Source of the DNA: Chthoniobacterales bacterium
GTDB lineage: Bacteria; Verrucomicrobiota; Verrucomicrobiia; Chthoniobacterales; UBA10450
DNA: 39,216 nucleotides
Direction of reading: 5' to 3'
Assembly (NCBI GenBank): GCA_013815325.1
Contig: JACDGM010000041.1
Span: 1-39,216 of the forward strand
Position numbers and translations under genes: made by a program. Shown here piece after piece: positions 23,174 to 30,908 of the stretch. Position 1 is the first letter of the stretch. Each line of letters begins with the position of its first letter. Under the pieces are notes generated by a model. The model had not been told where the DNA came from, ran no database searches, and saw nothing but the letters and a program-made list of their open reading frames with translations.

Positions 23174-23767
23174 TCACTCGAACCTAATTGCATACCTTGC
23201 GAGTTGTTCGCGGAAACCCTGCCGCCAGGCTTCGGGCAAGGCCTCGACCCGCAACGCACGCTGTAACGTGCTCACATCATCCTTTTCAAACAGGTGCAAG
23301 CGAGTGATATCAGCTACCGTTACCCTTTGCTCGTCGCGATGCGCTAGCTCTATCTTGTTGCCTGCTTGCAATGTTCCTTCCCGCGTTACGGCAAGATAAA
23401 ATCCAGTCCGGCGGCTAACAACGAACCGCTTTACCATATCTGGTCGGCCGAACCTGATATTTAGTTTGTAGCACGGCATTCTCGGTTCCGTTATCATCAC
23501 TTCTGCCTCGCCGATGCGGAAGCGGTCGCCGATGTTTACGGTGTCTTCCAACAACCCTTCCGAGGTGAAGTTCTCGCCGAATATGCCGTAAGGAAGAGAC
23601 ATGCCAGGAAGCTCACTTTTCCAAAACTCATAGTGCTCACTTGAGTAGGTATACACAGCCTTGCCCGGGCCGCCATGGACCGATAAATCGGCCTGTGAAT
23701 CCCCTTCCAGGTTAAGAGTTCGCAGATACACTGCGTTTTTCACCGGTTCCTTGAAGATCCCAGTCAT
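23174..23767 (-). CDS. MOSC domain protein
   Basis: From the ATG at 23767 the product has MTGIFKEPVKNAVYLRTLNL, the metal/cofactor-related DLSVHGGPGKAVYTYSSEHY (HGG loop), YGIFGENFTSEGLLEDTVNI, GEAEVMITEPRMPCYKLNI with the conserved Cys, and RFVVSRRTGFYLAVTREG. It is a YiiM-like MOSC domain, which binds sulfur-containing molybdenum-cofactor or hydroxylaminopurine-type substrates. Relatives begin about 20 residues earlier; the DNA upstream in frame does encode KLLSVNTGLPREVGWQDKIV, but the expected initiating ATG at 23830 reads ACG, preceded by GGAAG. Either ACG is used, or the start was lost and translation now begins internally. Confidence 0.8.
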   Translation of the reverse strand: MTGIFKEPVKNAVYLRTLNLEGDSQADLSVHGGPGKAVYTYSSEHYEFWKSELPGMSLPYGIFGENFTSEGLLEDTVNIGDRFRIGEAEVMITEPRMPCYKLNIRFGRPDMVKRFVVSRRTGFYLAVTREGTLQAGNKIELAHRDEQRVTVADITRLHLFEKDDVSTLQRALRVEALPEAWRQGFREQLARYAIRFE

Positions 23768-23871
23768 GACGATCTTGTCTTGCCAACCGACCTCGCGCGG
23801 CAGTCCGGTGTTTACAGAAAGAAGTTTCGTCGTCTTCCGATGTTCGGTGGTTGATGGGACACCTATTGCCC

Positions 23872-24684
23872 TCAGTTAATGGGCAGAGTATCTAAAATGT
23901 GAATCTCAGCCTTCGGCGCATCACGCAGATTTCGCGCCTCTATGACGCCGGGTCGTTGGGCTGATGCAGTCATGAGTAGGATCGCGTCGGGACTCATTTT
24001 GTCCCCATACTCCCAGCCGGCCGCTTTCGGAAACTGCAGGTTCTTTGTGTATTCGGTCCGGCGTTTGTCTATCTCCGCATTCCGGCTTTTCCAGTGTCGC
24101 CGCAGCTCGCCAGCCTCATCCTGCGCGCTAGGAAAGCCATCTAAGTGGATGACGCCATTCTGGACCATGATGCACGTAATCTCCTCCGGAGCTGCACTGA
24201 TGAGACGAAACCCAATCGGAACTCCGTAATCTTGCATGTAGAGCCCGTAGCGGGTTACTCCGCGGGCGAGGAGAAATTTGCGCACGGTTTCGGCGAGGTG
24301 GTCGAAGGTATAACGATATAAATTGTGATCTGGCGCATCGGAGTACCCGAACGAAGGGTAATCGACAGCGAGGACGTGCCACGAATGTGAGCTGGCCAGT
24401 CCTTGCATGACCTCCTGATACATGATGGAGGATGATGGGTTCCCGTGCAGAAACACGATCGCAGGAGCGGTGCTCGGTCCGCCTTCGCGATAAAACAGAT
24501 TGATGCCATCGACCTTCTGCCATCCGTATTTAAGGGCATCCGCTCTGGCTGTCATCGTCACGATCGCTCCGACGAACAAAACTAAGAGGCAGTATTTCAA
24601 CCGCGAGGCTGAATCCGAAAACGCAGTAGCGCGCAATCCAATGGACAATAGGGTAAAAGGAATCTCTCGAAACCGGTTTGGCAT
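23872..24684 (-). pseudogene. Haloalkane dehalogenase/epoxide hydrolase-type alpha/beta hydrolase, damaged
   Basis: The frame (from the ATG at 24684) has a possible exported N-terminus (LKYCLLVLFVGAIVTMTARA), then GINLFYREGGPSTAPAIVFL, FLHGNPSSSIMYQEVMQGL, VDYPSFGYSDAP and the nucleophile elbow LYMQDYGVPIGFRL with an Asp nucleophile as in dehalogenases and epoxide hydrolases. After LMTASAQRPGVIE about 50 residues expected in relatives are missing, and the end AEIHILDTLPIN diverges exactly where the catalytic His (DTGHFA-like) should follow. The protein therefore lacks the acid and histidine. It looks like a deletion pseudogene. Confidence 0.65.
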
Positions 24685-24727
24685 TTGTGCAAAATTAGCT
24701 GTCGTTAGGTCGATCGGATCATCAATT

Positions 24728-25324
24728 TCAAACCAGCACGCTGGACGCGTGTGCGGTCTCATGTTCCAAATCCGCCGTCGTTTCGCTCCCAAGCGGCGTA
24801 ATCTTTGCGCCCATGTTTGCCAGTTGCAGTAATGCGGAGCGTCGCGCTTCGTCAGCCGTTAGTGCGCCAAGTAATTCGTGGAACAGATTACAGGTGCCCG
24901 TTCCATTCGGATCAATAGAAACATCCAAGCCTAGCATGATGGCTTCTCGGGAAGTGGTAGAAACGCAACCGTGGGTGTAGAAGCCGACGATTAAGACCTC
25001 TTCGACCATGAGACTCTTCAGCCAGGCGCCAATGTTGGAACCGGTAAACGCTCCGTATACCTCCTTGAGAAATTCAGCTTCCAGGTCACCTGCCGGCTTC
25101 GGCCCCAAGCCGGTGGAATATTCGGCACCCCAGGTATTCGGAATAAAGGCAGCCGATTCGTTCGGTCGGTTATGATGCCGCACCCATGCGATGGGACGAC
25201 GTTCGCGGCGCGCCTCCTCCGCTCTTTGTTTGATCACCTCGAGCGCGTCCGAGTGATTCGGGACCGGTCTTTGACCGTTCTGCGAGAATTCGTTTTGGGC
25301 GTCTATGACGATGAGTGCTTGCAT
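24728..25324 (-). CDS. Isochorismatase family cysteine hydrolase
   Basis: From the ATG at 25324 (RBS AAAGGA) the 198-residue enzyme shows MQALIVIDAQNEFSQNGQRP with catalytic Asp8, EFLKEVYGAFTGSN with Lys87, and VGFYTHGCVSTTSREAIMLG with Cys120. All three catalytic residues are present, so it should hydrolyse a vinyl ether or amide such as a nicotinamidase- or isochorismatase-like substrate. It is divergent from the LysR gene at 25408 with a perfect LysR box between them and is its likely target. Confidence 0.87.
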   Translation of the reverse strand: MQALIVIDAQNEFSQNGQRPVPNHSDALEVIKQRAEEARRERRPIAWVRHHNRPNESAAFIPNTWGAEYSTGLGPKPAGDLEAEFLKEVYGAFTGSNIGAWLKSLMVEEVLIVGFYTHGCVSTTSREAIMLGLDVSIDPNGTGTCNLFHELLGALTADEARRSALLQLANMGAKITPLGSETTADLEHETAHASSVLV

Positions 25325-25368
25325 GAATTTTGTTTCCTTTGTGGGTGTTGGTTGCAAGTCTGGGTGAG

Positions 25369-25391
25369 ATGAGTATATGAATCAAACTCAT
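25369..25391. promoter_or_regulatory. LysR box (T-N11-A with palindromic arms) between isochorismatase and LysR
   Basis: ATGAGT-N11-ACTCAT is a perfect palindrome containing the LysR consensus T-N11-A. It lies in the 83-bp gap between the divergent genes, 45 bp from the isochorismatase start and 17 bp from the LysR start, the usual place for activation of the divergent gene and autoregulation. Confidence 0.75.
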
Positions 25392-25407
25392 TGTTTTCAC
25401 AACGAAG

Positions 25408-26403
25408 ATGAATCTGTTTCATGATAGCCAACTCGAGCTTCGGCATCTTCGCCTTCTTCATGCGGTCGCCCGGGAAGGAAGCCTCGCCCGCGTCGCTCCG
25501 TTGCTTCATCTCAGCCAGTCGGCGCTCAGTCACCAACTTCGCATCCTCGAAGAACGGGTTGGATTGAAATTATTCGCGCGAAATCGGCGGCGAATGGAGC
25601 TTACGCCCGCGGGGAAACGGCTCCTCACCTCCGCAGAAGCCGTCCTCCAGGAAATGGAGCGAGCCGGACGAGATCTCGCGGCGATGCAGGGAGGACCAGC
25701 CTCGGTCTTGCGAGTCTCGACCGAATGCAACACCTGTTACCATTGGCTGCCCCCCGTGCTGAGCGCGCTTCAGAAAAAGTATTTGGCGCTGGAAGTGGAA
25801 ATCAACGTCGAGGCAACGCGGCGGCCCTTCGCGGCGCTCTTTGCCGGCGAATTGGACGCGGCCATCGTCTATTCAACCCGAAGCGACCGCCGGGTTGTCT
25901 TCCGTGATCTCTTCAAAGACGAGTTAGTCATCATCGCTCATCCGGAACATCGGCTTGCGGCAAGGAAGTTTGTCGAACCGATTGATCTTGCGGGTGAGGT
26001 TATCCTGTATTACGGCGGGGTCGATGACGTAAGTACGCTGGCTACTCAGATTCTGGCGCCGGCTGGCGTGCGCCCTAAAAAACTCATAAAGGTTCCGCTC
26101 ACCGAAGCCATCATCGAGATGGTGAAGGCGGGGCACGGGATCAGTATGATGCCTAACTGGTCGGCGCTTCCCTATGTCGAATCCGGAGACCTAGTCGCGA
26201 TGCGAATGACACGACGAGGCGTGTATCGAGATTGGAAACTGGCGGTGCCTCGAGAGAAACGTGGACTCGACCATCTTGTAGAATTCGGAAACCTTCTCGC
26301 CGCGTATTCAAAGCCAGCAAAGTTATGGAAAGCGCGTTACGCATCGAAGCGGAGGAGCTCCGCTTCCTTCGGCAAGAAGACTTCGCGCAGATTCAAGGGA
26401 TAG
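25408..26403 (+). CDS. LysR family regulator (MetR-like domain order)
   Basis: The 331-residue protein has a clear winged-helix N-terminus (LELRHLRLLHAVAREGSLAR, HLSQSALSHQLRILEERVGL, then KLFARNRRRMELTPAGK) and the periplasmic-binding-like effector domain (STECNTCYHWLPPVLSALQK, LDAAIVYSTRSDRRVVFRDL, VKAGHGISMMPNWSALPYVE). It would regulate the divergent isochorismatase through the box at 25369-25391. A 398-bp damaged copy of codons 54-204 sits at 27964-28361. The final about 25 residues (KRRSSASFGKKTSRRFKG) are basic and unlike relatives, possibly an extension by read-through. Confidence 0.88.
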   Translation: MNLFHDSQLELRHLRLLHAVAREGSLARVAPLLHLSQSALSHQLRILEERVGLKLFARNRRRMELTPAGKRLLTSAEAVLQEMERAGRDLAAMQGGPASVLRVSTECNTCYHWLPPVLSALQKKYLALEVEINVEATRRPFAALFAGELDAAIVYSTRSDRRVVFRDLFKDELVIIAHPEHRLAARKFVEPIDLAGEVILYYGGVDDVSTLATQILAPAGVRPKKLIKVPLTEAIIEMVKAGHGISMMPNWSALPYVESGDLVAMRMTRRGVYRDWKLAVPREKRGLDHLVEFGNLLAAYSKPAKLWKARYASKRRSSASFGKKTSRRFKG

Positions 26404-26522
26404 TTCGCCAGACCTGCGCGACAGCGATGAAACGCTCTTCCATGCAACGGAGACGCTTCCGAAGTAAGGTTCACTATCTTTCTGCCTCGCCGCGTTTTGC
26501 TGTCGTTAAACCGAATTCCAGA

Positions 26523-26975
26523 CTACGACTTCTTCGCGCTCATCGCGTCCCAGCGGCGTTGCATTTCCTCCGGCGCAACTTTCTCTTTCTCTTGCGAGAT
26601 CGTCCATTCATGGCCGAAGGGATCACGCAACGAGCCGGTGCGATGTCCGTAAAATTCATCGGTTAACTCTCGCATTACCTCCGCACCCGCTTTGACCGCG
26701 CGAGCGAAATCGGCGTCCACGTTCTCGCTCATCAAGCCGAGTTTTACCGTCGTCCCACCGAGAGTGCGCGGCGTTTTGTTATACGCTGGATATTCGTCCG
26801 CCAACATGATTAGCGCGTCGCGGATCATGATTTCCGCATGGCCGATCTTGCCGCTTTCGGGCTCGATCAATCGGTAACGTTCTTCCGCACCGAAAGCCGC
26901 TTTGTAAAAGTCGATCGCTTTGGCGGCGTCATTGACAGCGATGGCGGGTGAGAGAGTCGGGTAGTGCATGCTCAA
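26523..26975 (-). CDS. VOC/glyoxalase family protein (PhnB-like)
   Basis: The 150 residues include SPAIAVNDAAKAIDFYKAAF, then GAEERYRLIEPESGKIGHAE, MIRDALIMLADEYPAYNKTP and GHRTGSLRDPFGHEWTISQE, the YdcJ/PhnB-like pattern of two betaalphabetabetabeta halves with metal-site H and E positions (GHAE, GHEW). These are VOC enzymes or demethylubiquinone-like proteins; reaction unknown. 26404-26522 between LysR and this gene contains no gene; GTTAAAC at 26512 resembles an R' box but lacks a partner. Confidence 0.85.
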   Translation of the reverse strand: MSMHYPTLSPAIAVNDAAKAIDFYKAAFGAEERYRLIEPESGKIGHAEIMIRDALIMLADEYPAYNKTPRTLGGTTVKLGLMSENVDADFARAVKAGAEVMRELTDEFYGHRTGSLRDPFGHEWTISQEKEKVAPEEMQRRWDAMSAKKS

Positions 26976-27072
26976 AAGGTAGTCGCGTCCAGACTGCGAA
27001 CAAGAAGCAGGTCGCCAGGACCGCCGTCGTCAGCCGTCGCCAGCAAGCACGACTCGTTAGGTATCGCATCAA

Positions 27073-27705
27073 TCATCGTCGCTCCTCAAGCGCGAGCTTG
27101 ATTGCGAACCCGGCTAAAAGCCCGCCGAACAACCACCGCTGTATTCGCTCCCACACAGGCTGTCTCTGCAGACGCGACGCGATGATACCGGCCGTGAAGA
27201 TGACGAGAAGGTTGCATGCGGTGCTCACGGCAATGTGGATTAGCCCGAGGACGATGCTCGGCCCCAAAACGCTCCCTCTCATCGGGCCGATGAACTGAGG
27301 GAAGATGGAAAGGTAGAACATGGCCGTCTTCGGATTGAGCGCGTTGCTCACGAACCCCATGCGGTAGAGTCGGCCCGGCGTATCTGCCGAGACCGGTCGC
27401 TTGAGTGCGGCAAAAGCGCCGCTGCCGCGGACCGTGCGCCACGCGAGATAGAGGAGATAACCGGCGCCGAGCAATCGGAGCGCGTTATATGCGACGGGGA
27501 CGACGAGGAGGAAGGCGGTCAGACCGAACGCCGCTGCGAAGAGGTGAACCGTAAAACCAGTCTCGACGCCCAAGAGCGCGACGATACCGGCGGCGCGGCC
27601 TTGCGAGAGTGTACGCGAGAGCATGTAAGCCTGGTTCGGCCCTGGCGAGAGGGCAAGGGCTGCCGTGGCGACAACGAAGAGGAGAAGTTGGTGGAACGTT
27701 AGCAT
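27073..27705 (-). CDS. LysE/RhtB family exporter (second copy)
   Basis: The 210-residue membrane protein has FVVATAALALSPGPNQAYML, the YLLYLAWRTVRGSGAFAALK segment, SNALNPKTAMFYLSIFPQF and about six hydrophobic spans, as in the LysE/RhtB exporters of amino acids. It is not closely related to the one at 1197. ACCTAAC occurs 11 bp after its stop codon on the minus strand (27062-27056), an R''-like box, but I found no matching R' box. With the VOC gene it forms the block between the two LysR copies. Confidence 0.86.
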   Translation of the reverse strand: MLTFHQLLLFVVATAALALSPGPNQAYMLSRTLSQGRAAGIVALLGVETGFTVHLFAAAFGLTAFLLVVPVAYNALRLLGAGYLLYLAWRTVRGSGAFAALKRPVSADTPGRLYRMGFVSNALNPKTAMFYLSIFPQFIGPMRGSVLGPSIVLGLIHIAVSTACNLLVIFTAGIIASRLQRQPVWERIQRWLFGGLLAGFAIKLALEERR

Positions 27706-27815
27706 AGTTTTACGTGTAGTTCGTGAACACCTACCCAGTAGTAGAACGAATCGTCTTATTGGTTTCTGAGTGAAGCTTCAGTTCGTTCGATGAGGCAACG
27801 ATGACTAGAGTTGGC

Positions 27816-27960
27816 TCAGCGATTTTTTAGAAATGGTATCGGTATCAGACGATCGAGCAGCGCTTCTGGACATTCCTCCGGCACATATTGACCGCATCCC
27901 GGCAAAACTACACCTTGCAGACTATCTGAATAGGGCTTCAACGTCGTCTCGACTTTGTCC
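27816..27960 (-). pseudogene. C-terminal relic of an alpha/beta hydrolase
   Basis: Read on the minus strand, KVETTLKPYSDSLQGVVLPG, then CGQYVPEECPEALLDRLIP fits the end of epoxide-hydrolase-like alpha/beta hydrolases (VVLPGCGHYVPEECPEAL...). The catalytic His of the GH motif is Gln here. The rest of the gene is absent and its upstream end runs straight into the LysR duplicate at 27964. Confidence 0.65.
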
Positions 27961-27963
27961 CCA

Positions 27964-28361
27964 AAATTATTTGCGCGAAATCGGCGGCGAATGGAGCTTA
28001 CGCCCGCGGGGAGCGAGCCGGACGAGATCTCGCGGCGATGCAGGGAGGACCAGCCTCGGTCGTGCGAGTCTCGACCGAATGCAACACCTGTTACCATTGG
28101 CTGCCCCCCGTGCTGAGCGCGCTTCAGAAAAAGTATTTGGCGCTGGAAGTGGAAATCAACGTCGAGGCAACGCGGCGCTCTTTGCCGGCGAATTGGATGC
28201 GGCCATCGTCTATTCAACCCGAAGCGACCGCCGGGTTGTCTTCCGTGATCTCTTCAAAGACGAGTTAGTCATCATCGCTCATCCGGAACATCGGCCTGCG
28301 GCAAGGAAGTTTGTCGAACCGCTTGATTCTTGCGGGTGAGGTTTATCCTGTATTACGGCGG
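27964..28361 (+). pseudogene. Truncated, internally deleted duplicate of the LysR gene
   Basis: Matches 25567-26018 almost base for base apart from a 43-bp deletion (bounded by GGA microhomology), a 13-bp deletion (bounded by CGGCG repeats) and two single-base insertions. Both deletions break the frame, so no regulator is made. The copy ends at 28361, where the T4SS fragment begins. Confidence 0.92.
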
Positions 28362-28365
28362 CTAA

Positions 28366-28539
28366 CCAGTCGATCCGAAAATAACCGGATACGGCTATAT
28401 TTCCGGCGCGCCCGAGTCGAACCTCTCCACGTTTTTCCGCAGGAGCCGAGCTGGCGAGTATCCGACACCGCGTGATGATCAGGTCGCTCTGGCAGTAGAG
28501 CAGCCCGCTTCGACTTATTCGATATCACTGGTCGCGTAA
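28366..28539 (+). pseudogene. C-terminal fragment of an unidentified T4SS operon protein
   Basis: Starting right after an in-frame TAA at the LysR-copy junction, 57 codons read PVDPKITGYGYISGAPESNL, then RRSRAGEYPTPRDDQVALAV, ending TYSISLVA. The stop codon overlaps the next start as TAATG, a translational-coupling arrangement that shows this was a real gene tail. I do not recognise the protein; by position it precedes the VirB5-type gene and could be the end of a VirB4-like or another operon protein. Confidence 0.5.
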
Positions 28540-28964
28540 TGAAAAACGCGACTCTTCTTCTTTCACTTCTCGCGAGCGCAATGCTCACGAGCTGCGCGGG
28601 CGTTAGTCCTACTCGCATTATCGGGAACACCATCGGCGCGGCCGGCGGTGCGCTAATTGGCAGCAAGCTCAGCAAAGGCGATCCGCTGATCACGACCGCG
28701 AGCGCAGGCGCTGGCGTCCTTCTGAGTGAATCGCTCCAGGCGGGGAGCAACGCCTCTGCAAACAAGTCATACGATGCCGGATATGACAAAGCGCGCAGCG
28801 ACTCAGCGAAGCAGCAATTCCAAACGCTCAACGATCGTCAGCGAGTTGGTCCGCAAGTTGATGATCCCATGCACGTGCGCTCAATCGAAGTGCCGCTGCC
28901 AGAACGGCAGGAGAACGGTGTCATTCTCGCACCAAGCACCGCAACCATTCGCATTCAGGAATAA
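28539..28964 (+). CDS. Small lipoprotein in the T4SS operon (VirB7-like position)
   Basis: The 141 residues start with a lipoprotein signal, LLLSLLASAMLTSC (lipobox LTSC), so Cys19 is probably lipidated and the protein outer-membrane attached. It follows with a glycine-rich stretch (IIGNTIGAAGGALIGSKLSK) like a glycine zipper. VirB7-type lipoproteins stabilise VirB9 in the outer-membrane core; here the gene precedes VirB5 rather than VirB8-VirB9, so the equivalence is tentative. Confidence 0.6.
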   Translation: MKNATLLLSLLASAMLTSCAGVSPTRIIGNTIGAAGGALIGSKLSKGDPLITTASAGAGVLLSESLQAGSNASANKSYDAGYDKARSDSAKQQFQTLNDRQRVGPQVDDPMHVRSIEVPLPERQENGVILAPSTATIRIQE

Positions 28965-28977
28965 TCACTCTCCGCTC

Positions 28978-29781
28978 ATGAAACTCTTCGTCTCCATTCT
29001 TGCGTCCTTGTTCGCCGCGCCCGCAGCGAGCGCTCAGGTCGTCGTGGTTGATCCCGCGGCCATTGCGCACAACCAGGCGAACCACGCCGTCGATCTTGCG
29101 AAATACGTCGAGATGGTGCGTAACCAGGTCACGCAGATCAACACCTTGACGCAGCAGCTTCAGCAGATCCAGGCGTACGTGAAGGCGTTCGGTAATCCTG
29201 AGCAGCTCGTGAACATCATTGGTGCGAACGGCCTGATGGATAGCCTGCACACGAGTGGCGTTGGCGAAACGATCGGGCAACTGCAGCAGTCGGTCAGCGG
29301 CGTCGAAGCGTTGCGATACAGCGCGAATGGTCTGTATCACAGCCTCGGCAGCACATTCACCACACCGGGCGGAGTGCAGGTGCCGCGCGCCGAAGAGCTG
29401 TATCGGAAATTCGGTGCGGTTCAGCAGACATCGCGCAACTTCCAAAGCGTTACTGATGACGTGCTCTCGCGTCGCGCGAACCTGCGCAACGAGATCGCTT
29501 CGACGACGCAGCAGTTGCAGGCGTCGAGCACTGGCGCGGAAACGCAGAAGCTGACCGGAGTGCTTGTCGGCTACAACGCAGAACTCGCAACGGTTGATCA
29601 CGAGATCGACAACGCGAGTGCTCAGGTCGTTAACCAGGACGTGGAAAACCGCGCAGATCGCGAACGCGAGGAACAGGCGCGTCGCGAAGAACGCCAGGCG
29701 CAGATGGAAGAGAGCTTCCGTCGGTATGGCGAAGTGTTCCGGCTGGAGACAACGCCACCGCAATTTCCGACTGGCCACTAA
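28978..29781 (+). CDS. VirB5/TrbJ-like T4SS minor pilin
   Basis: The product (267 residues, start at 28978) has a signal peptide (LFVSILASLFAAPAASAQ), then a mostly helical body with the coiled-coil VRNQVTQINTLTQQLQQIQA, AFGNPEQLVNIIGANGL and a long C-terminal charged helix (ENRADREREEQARREERQAQ). This is the typical build of TrbJ/VirB5 proteins, which sit at the pilus tip. It lies between the lipoprotein and the VirB6-like gene. An earlier ATG at 28726 overlaps the lipoprotein gene and is not needed. Confidence 0.75.
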   Translation: MKLFVSILASLFAAPAASAQVVVVDPAAIAHNQANHAVDLAKYVEMVRNQVTQINTLTQQLQQIQAYVKAFGNPEQLVNIIGANGLMDSLHTSGVGETIGQLQQSVSGVEALRYSANGLYHSLGSTFTTPGGVQVPRAEELYRKFGAVQQTSRNFQSVTDDVLSRRANLRNEIASTTQQLQASSTGAETQKLTGVLVGYNAELATVDHEIDNASAQVVNQDVENRADREREEQARREERQAQMEESFRRYGEVFRLETTPPQFPTGH

Positions 29782-29807
29782 TTGCACTGCCTAACGACTT
29801 CAAGCGG

Positions 29808-30905
29808 ATGAACGATTTTAACACACTGTTCCCAAACTTTCTCAATCAGTGCGCGGAGATGAACCGTGTGCTGACGCCGATTGCATTCGTGCTGCTGGCG
29901 ATCGGGGTCGTTTCTTCGACGCTGACCGGTCGCCGCAGCCCGAGCGCTTATCTACGGACTGTGGGACGCACCTTCGCCATCGCGGCGGTGCTCGCCTACC
30001 TGCCGACTTGGAGCAACGAGGCCGCGATGGTTGTCGACACAACCGTAAAGGAGACGCTGCACGCCGACCCAGCGGGCGTACACGATCAGTACCAGAAAGC
30101 GCTCGCGGCGGGGAAGGGCTCAGCACCGACTAGCTCAGGTTCAAAGTCCTGGTGGGACATGCTCGATGGGCAGGCAATCTTTGAAGGGCTGATCTCCGCG
30201 GCGATGGTCGCGCTCGGCTTTCTCGCGAGCGTCATCGTCTTCTACGCCTACCTCGTTCAGAAATTCATTCTCTACGTCGGCTTTGCGCTTGCGCCGATTT
30301 TCATTGGCTTCCTCGCGGTGCGGACGCTGCACTCGATCGGCGTCGGATTTCTCCTTGGCTACGTCGACGTGATCTGCTGGCCGCTTGGCTGGGGTGCGGC
30401 CTCATTGCTAACCTCAGGGCTCATTCAGTTCATGACGGACCAGAGCTTTCTCGCATCTGGCGGATTCACTGGCGGCGCCGGCTATGGCCTCCAAAATTTG
30501 ATGGGGCTCGCCGCACTCGCACTTTGGCTGATCTCCAGCACGATCGCCGCGCCGATCATTCTCCAGAAGGCAATCGCGACCGGCGCGCAAGTTGGCCAGG
30601 GCCTTGTCGCGACAGCGACGACTGCCGGCATCGCGGGCGCAACTGCGGGAGCGGGAGCTGCGGCCACATTCGGGGCGGGAGGCGGCTTCGCAGGATTCGC
30701 GGCTGGCGCTGCGGCGGGGGGAAGTGCGGCGGTGATCGGAGCTGCTGAGGCATCAACGAGCGGCAGCTCCTACTCACCGATGGGGAACCTCGTTGGCTCG
30801 TTAGGCGGTTCGCGCGGAATGCGTCGTCCGTCGCGCAAACCAAAGAAGAACGACCCGACGGGCGACGATGCAGTGCGTGAACTCCTCCAACACTCTCGCA
30901 ACTAA
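29808..30905 (+). CDS. VirB6/TrbL-like T4SS inner membrane protein
   Basis: The 365-residue protein carries several hydrophobic spans (LTPIAFVLLAIGVVSSTL, TFAIAAVLAYLPTW, LISAAMVALGFLASVIVFYA, FILYVGFALAPIFIGFLAVR, GFLLGYVDVICWPLGWGAAS and LMGLAALALWLISSTIAAP) and a low-complexity Gly/Ala-rich C-terminus, as in TrbL/VirB6 channel components. It follows the VirB5-like gene by 26 bp. Confidence 0.78.
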   Translation: MNDFNTLFPNFLNQCAEMNRVLTPIAFVLLAIGVVSSTLTGRRSPSAYLRTVGRTFAIAAVLAYLPTWSNEAAMVVDTTVKETLHADPAGVHDQYQKALAAGKGSAPTSSGSKSWWDMLDGQAIFEGLISAAMVALGFLASVIVFYAYLVQKFILYVGFALAPIFIGFLAVRTLHSIGVGFLLGYVDVICWPLGWGAASLLTSGLIQFMTDQSFLASGGFTGGAGYGLQNLMGLAALALWLISSTIAAPIILQKAIATGAQVGQGLVATATTAGIAGATAGAGAAATFGAGGGFAGFAAGAAAGGSAAVIGAAEASTSGSSYSPMGNLVGSLGGSRGMRRPSRKPKKNDPTGDDAVRELLQHSRN

Positions 30906-30908
30906 CCG

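Noticed and set aside
27056-27062. ACCTAAC after the LysE stop on the minus strand, and GTTAGGT at 24704
   Set aside because: They look like attC boxes, but I could not find the matching second box, so no attC is called.
28384-28500. Second tRNA-like sequence near the T4SS start
   Set aside because: A GTCGAAC-like T-loop word was noticed, but the surrounding stem does not pair and no anticodon arm is present.
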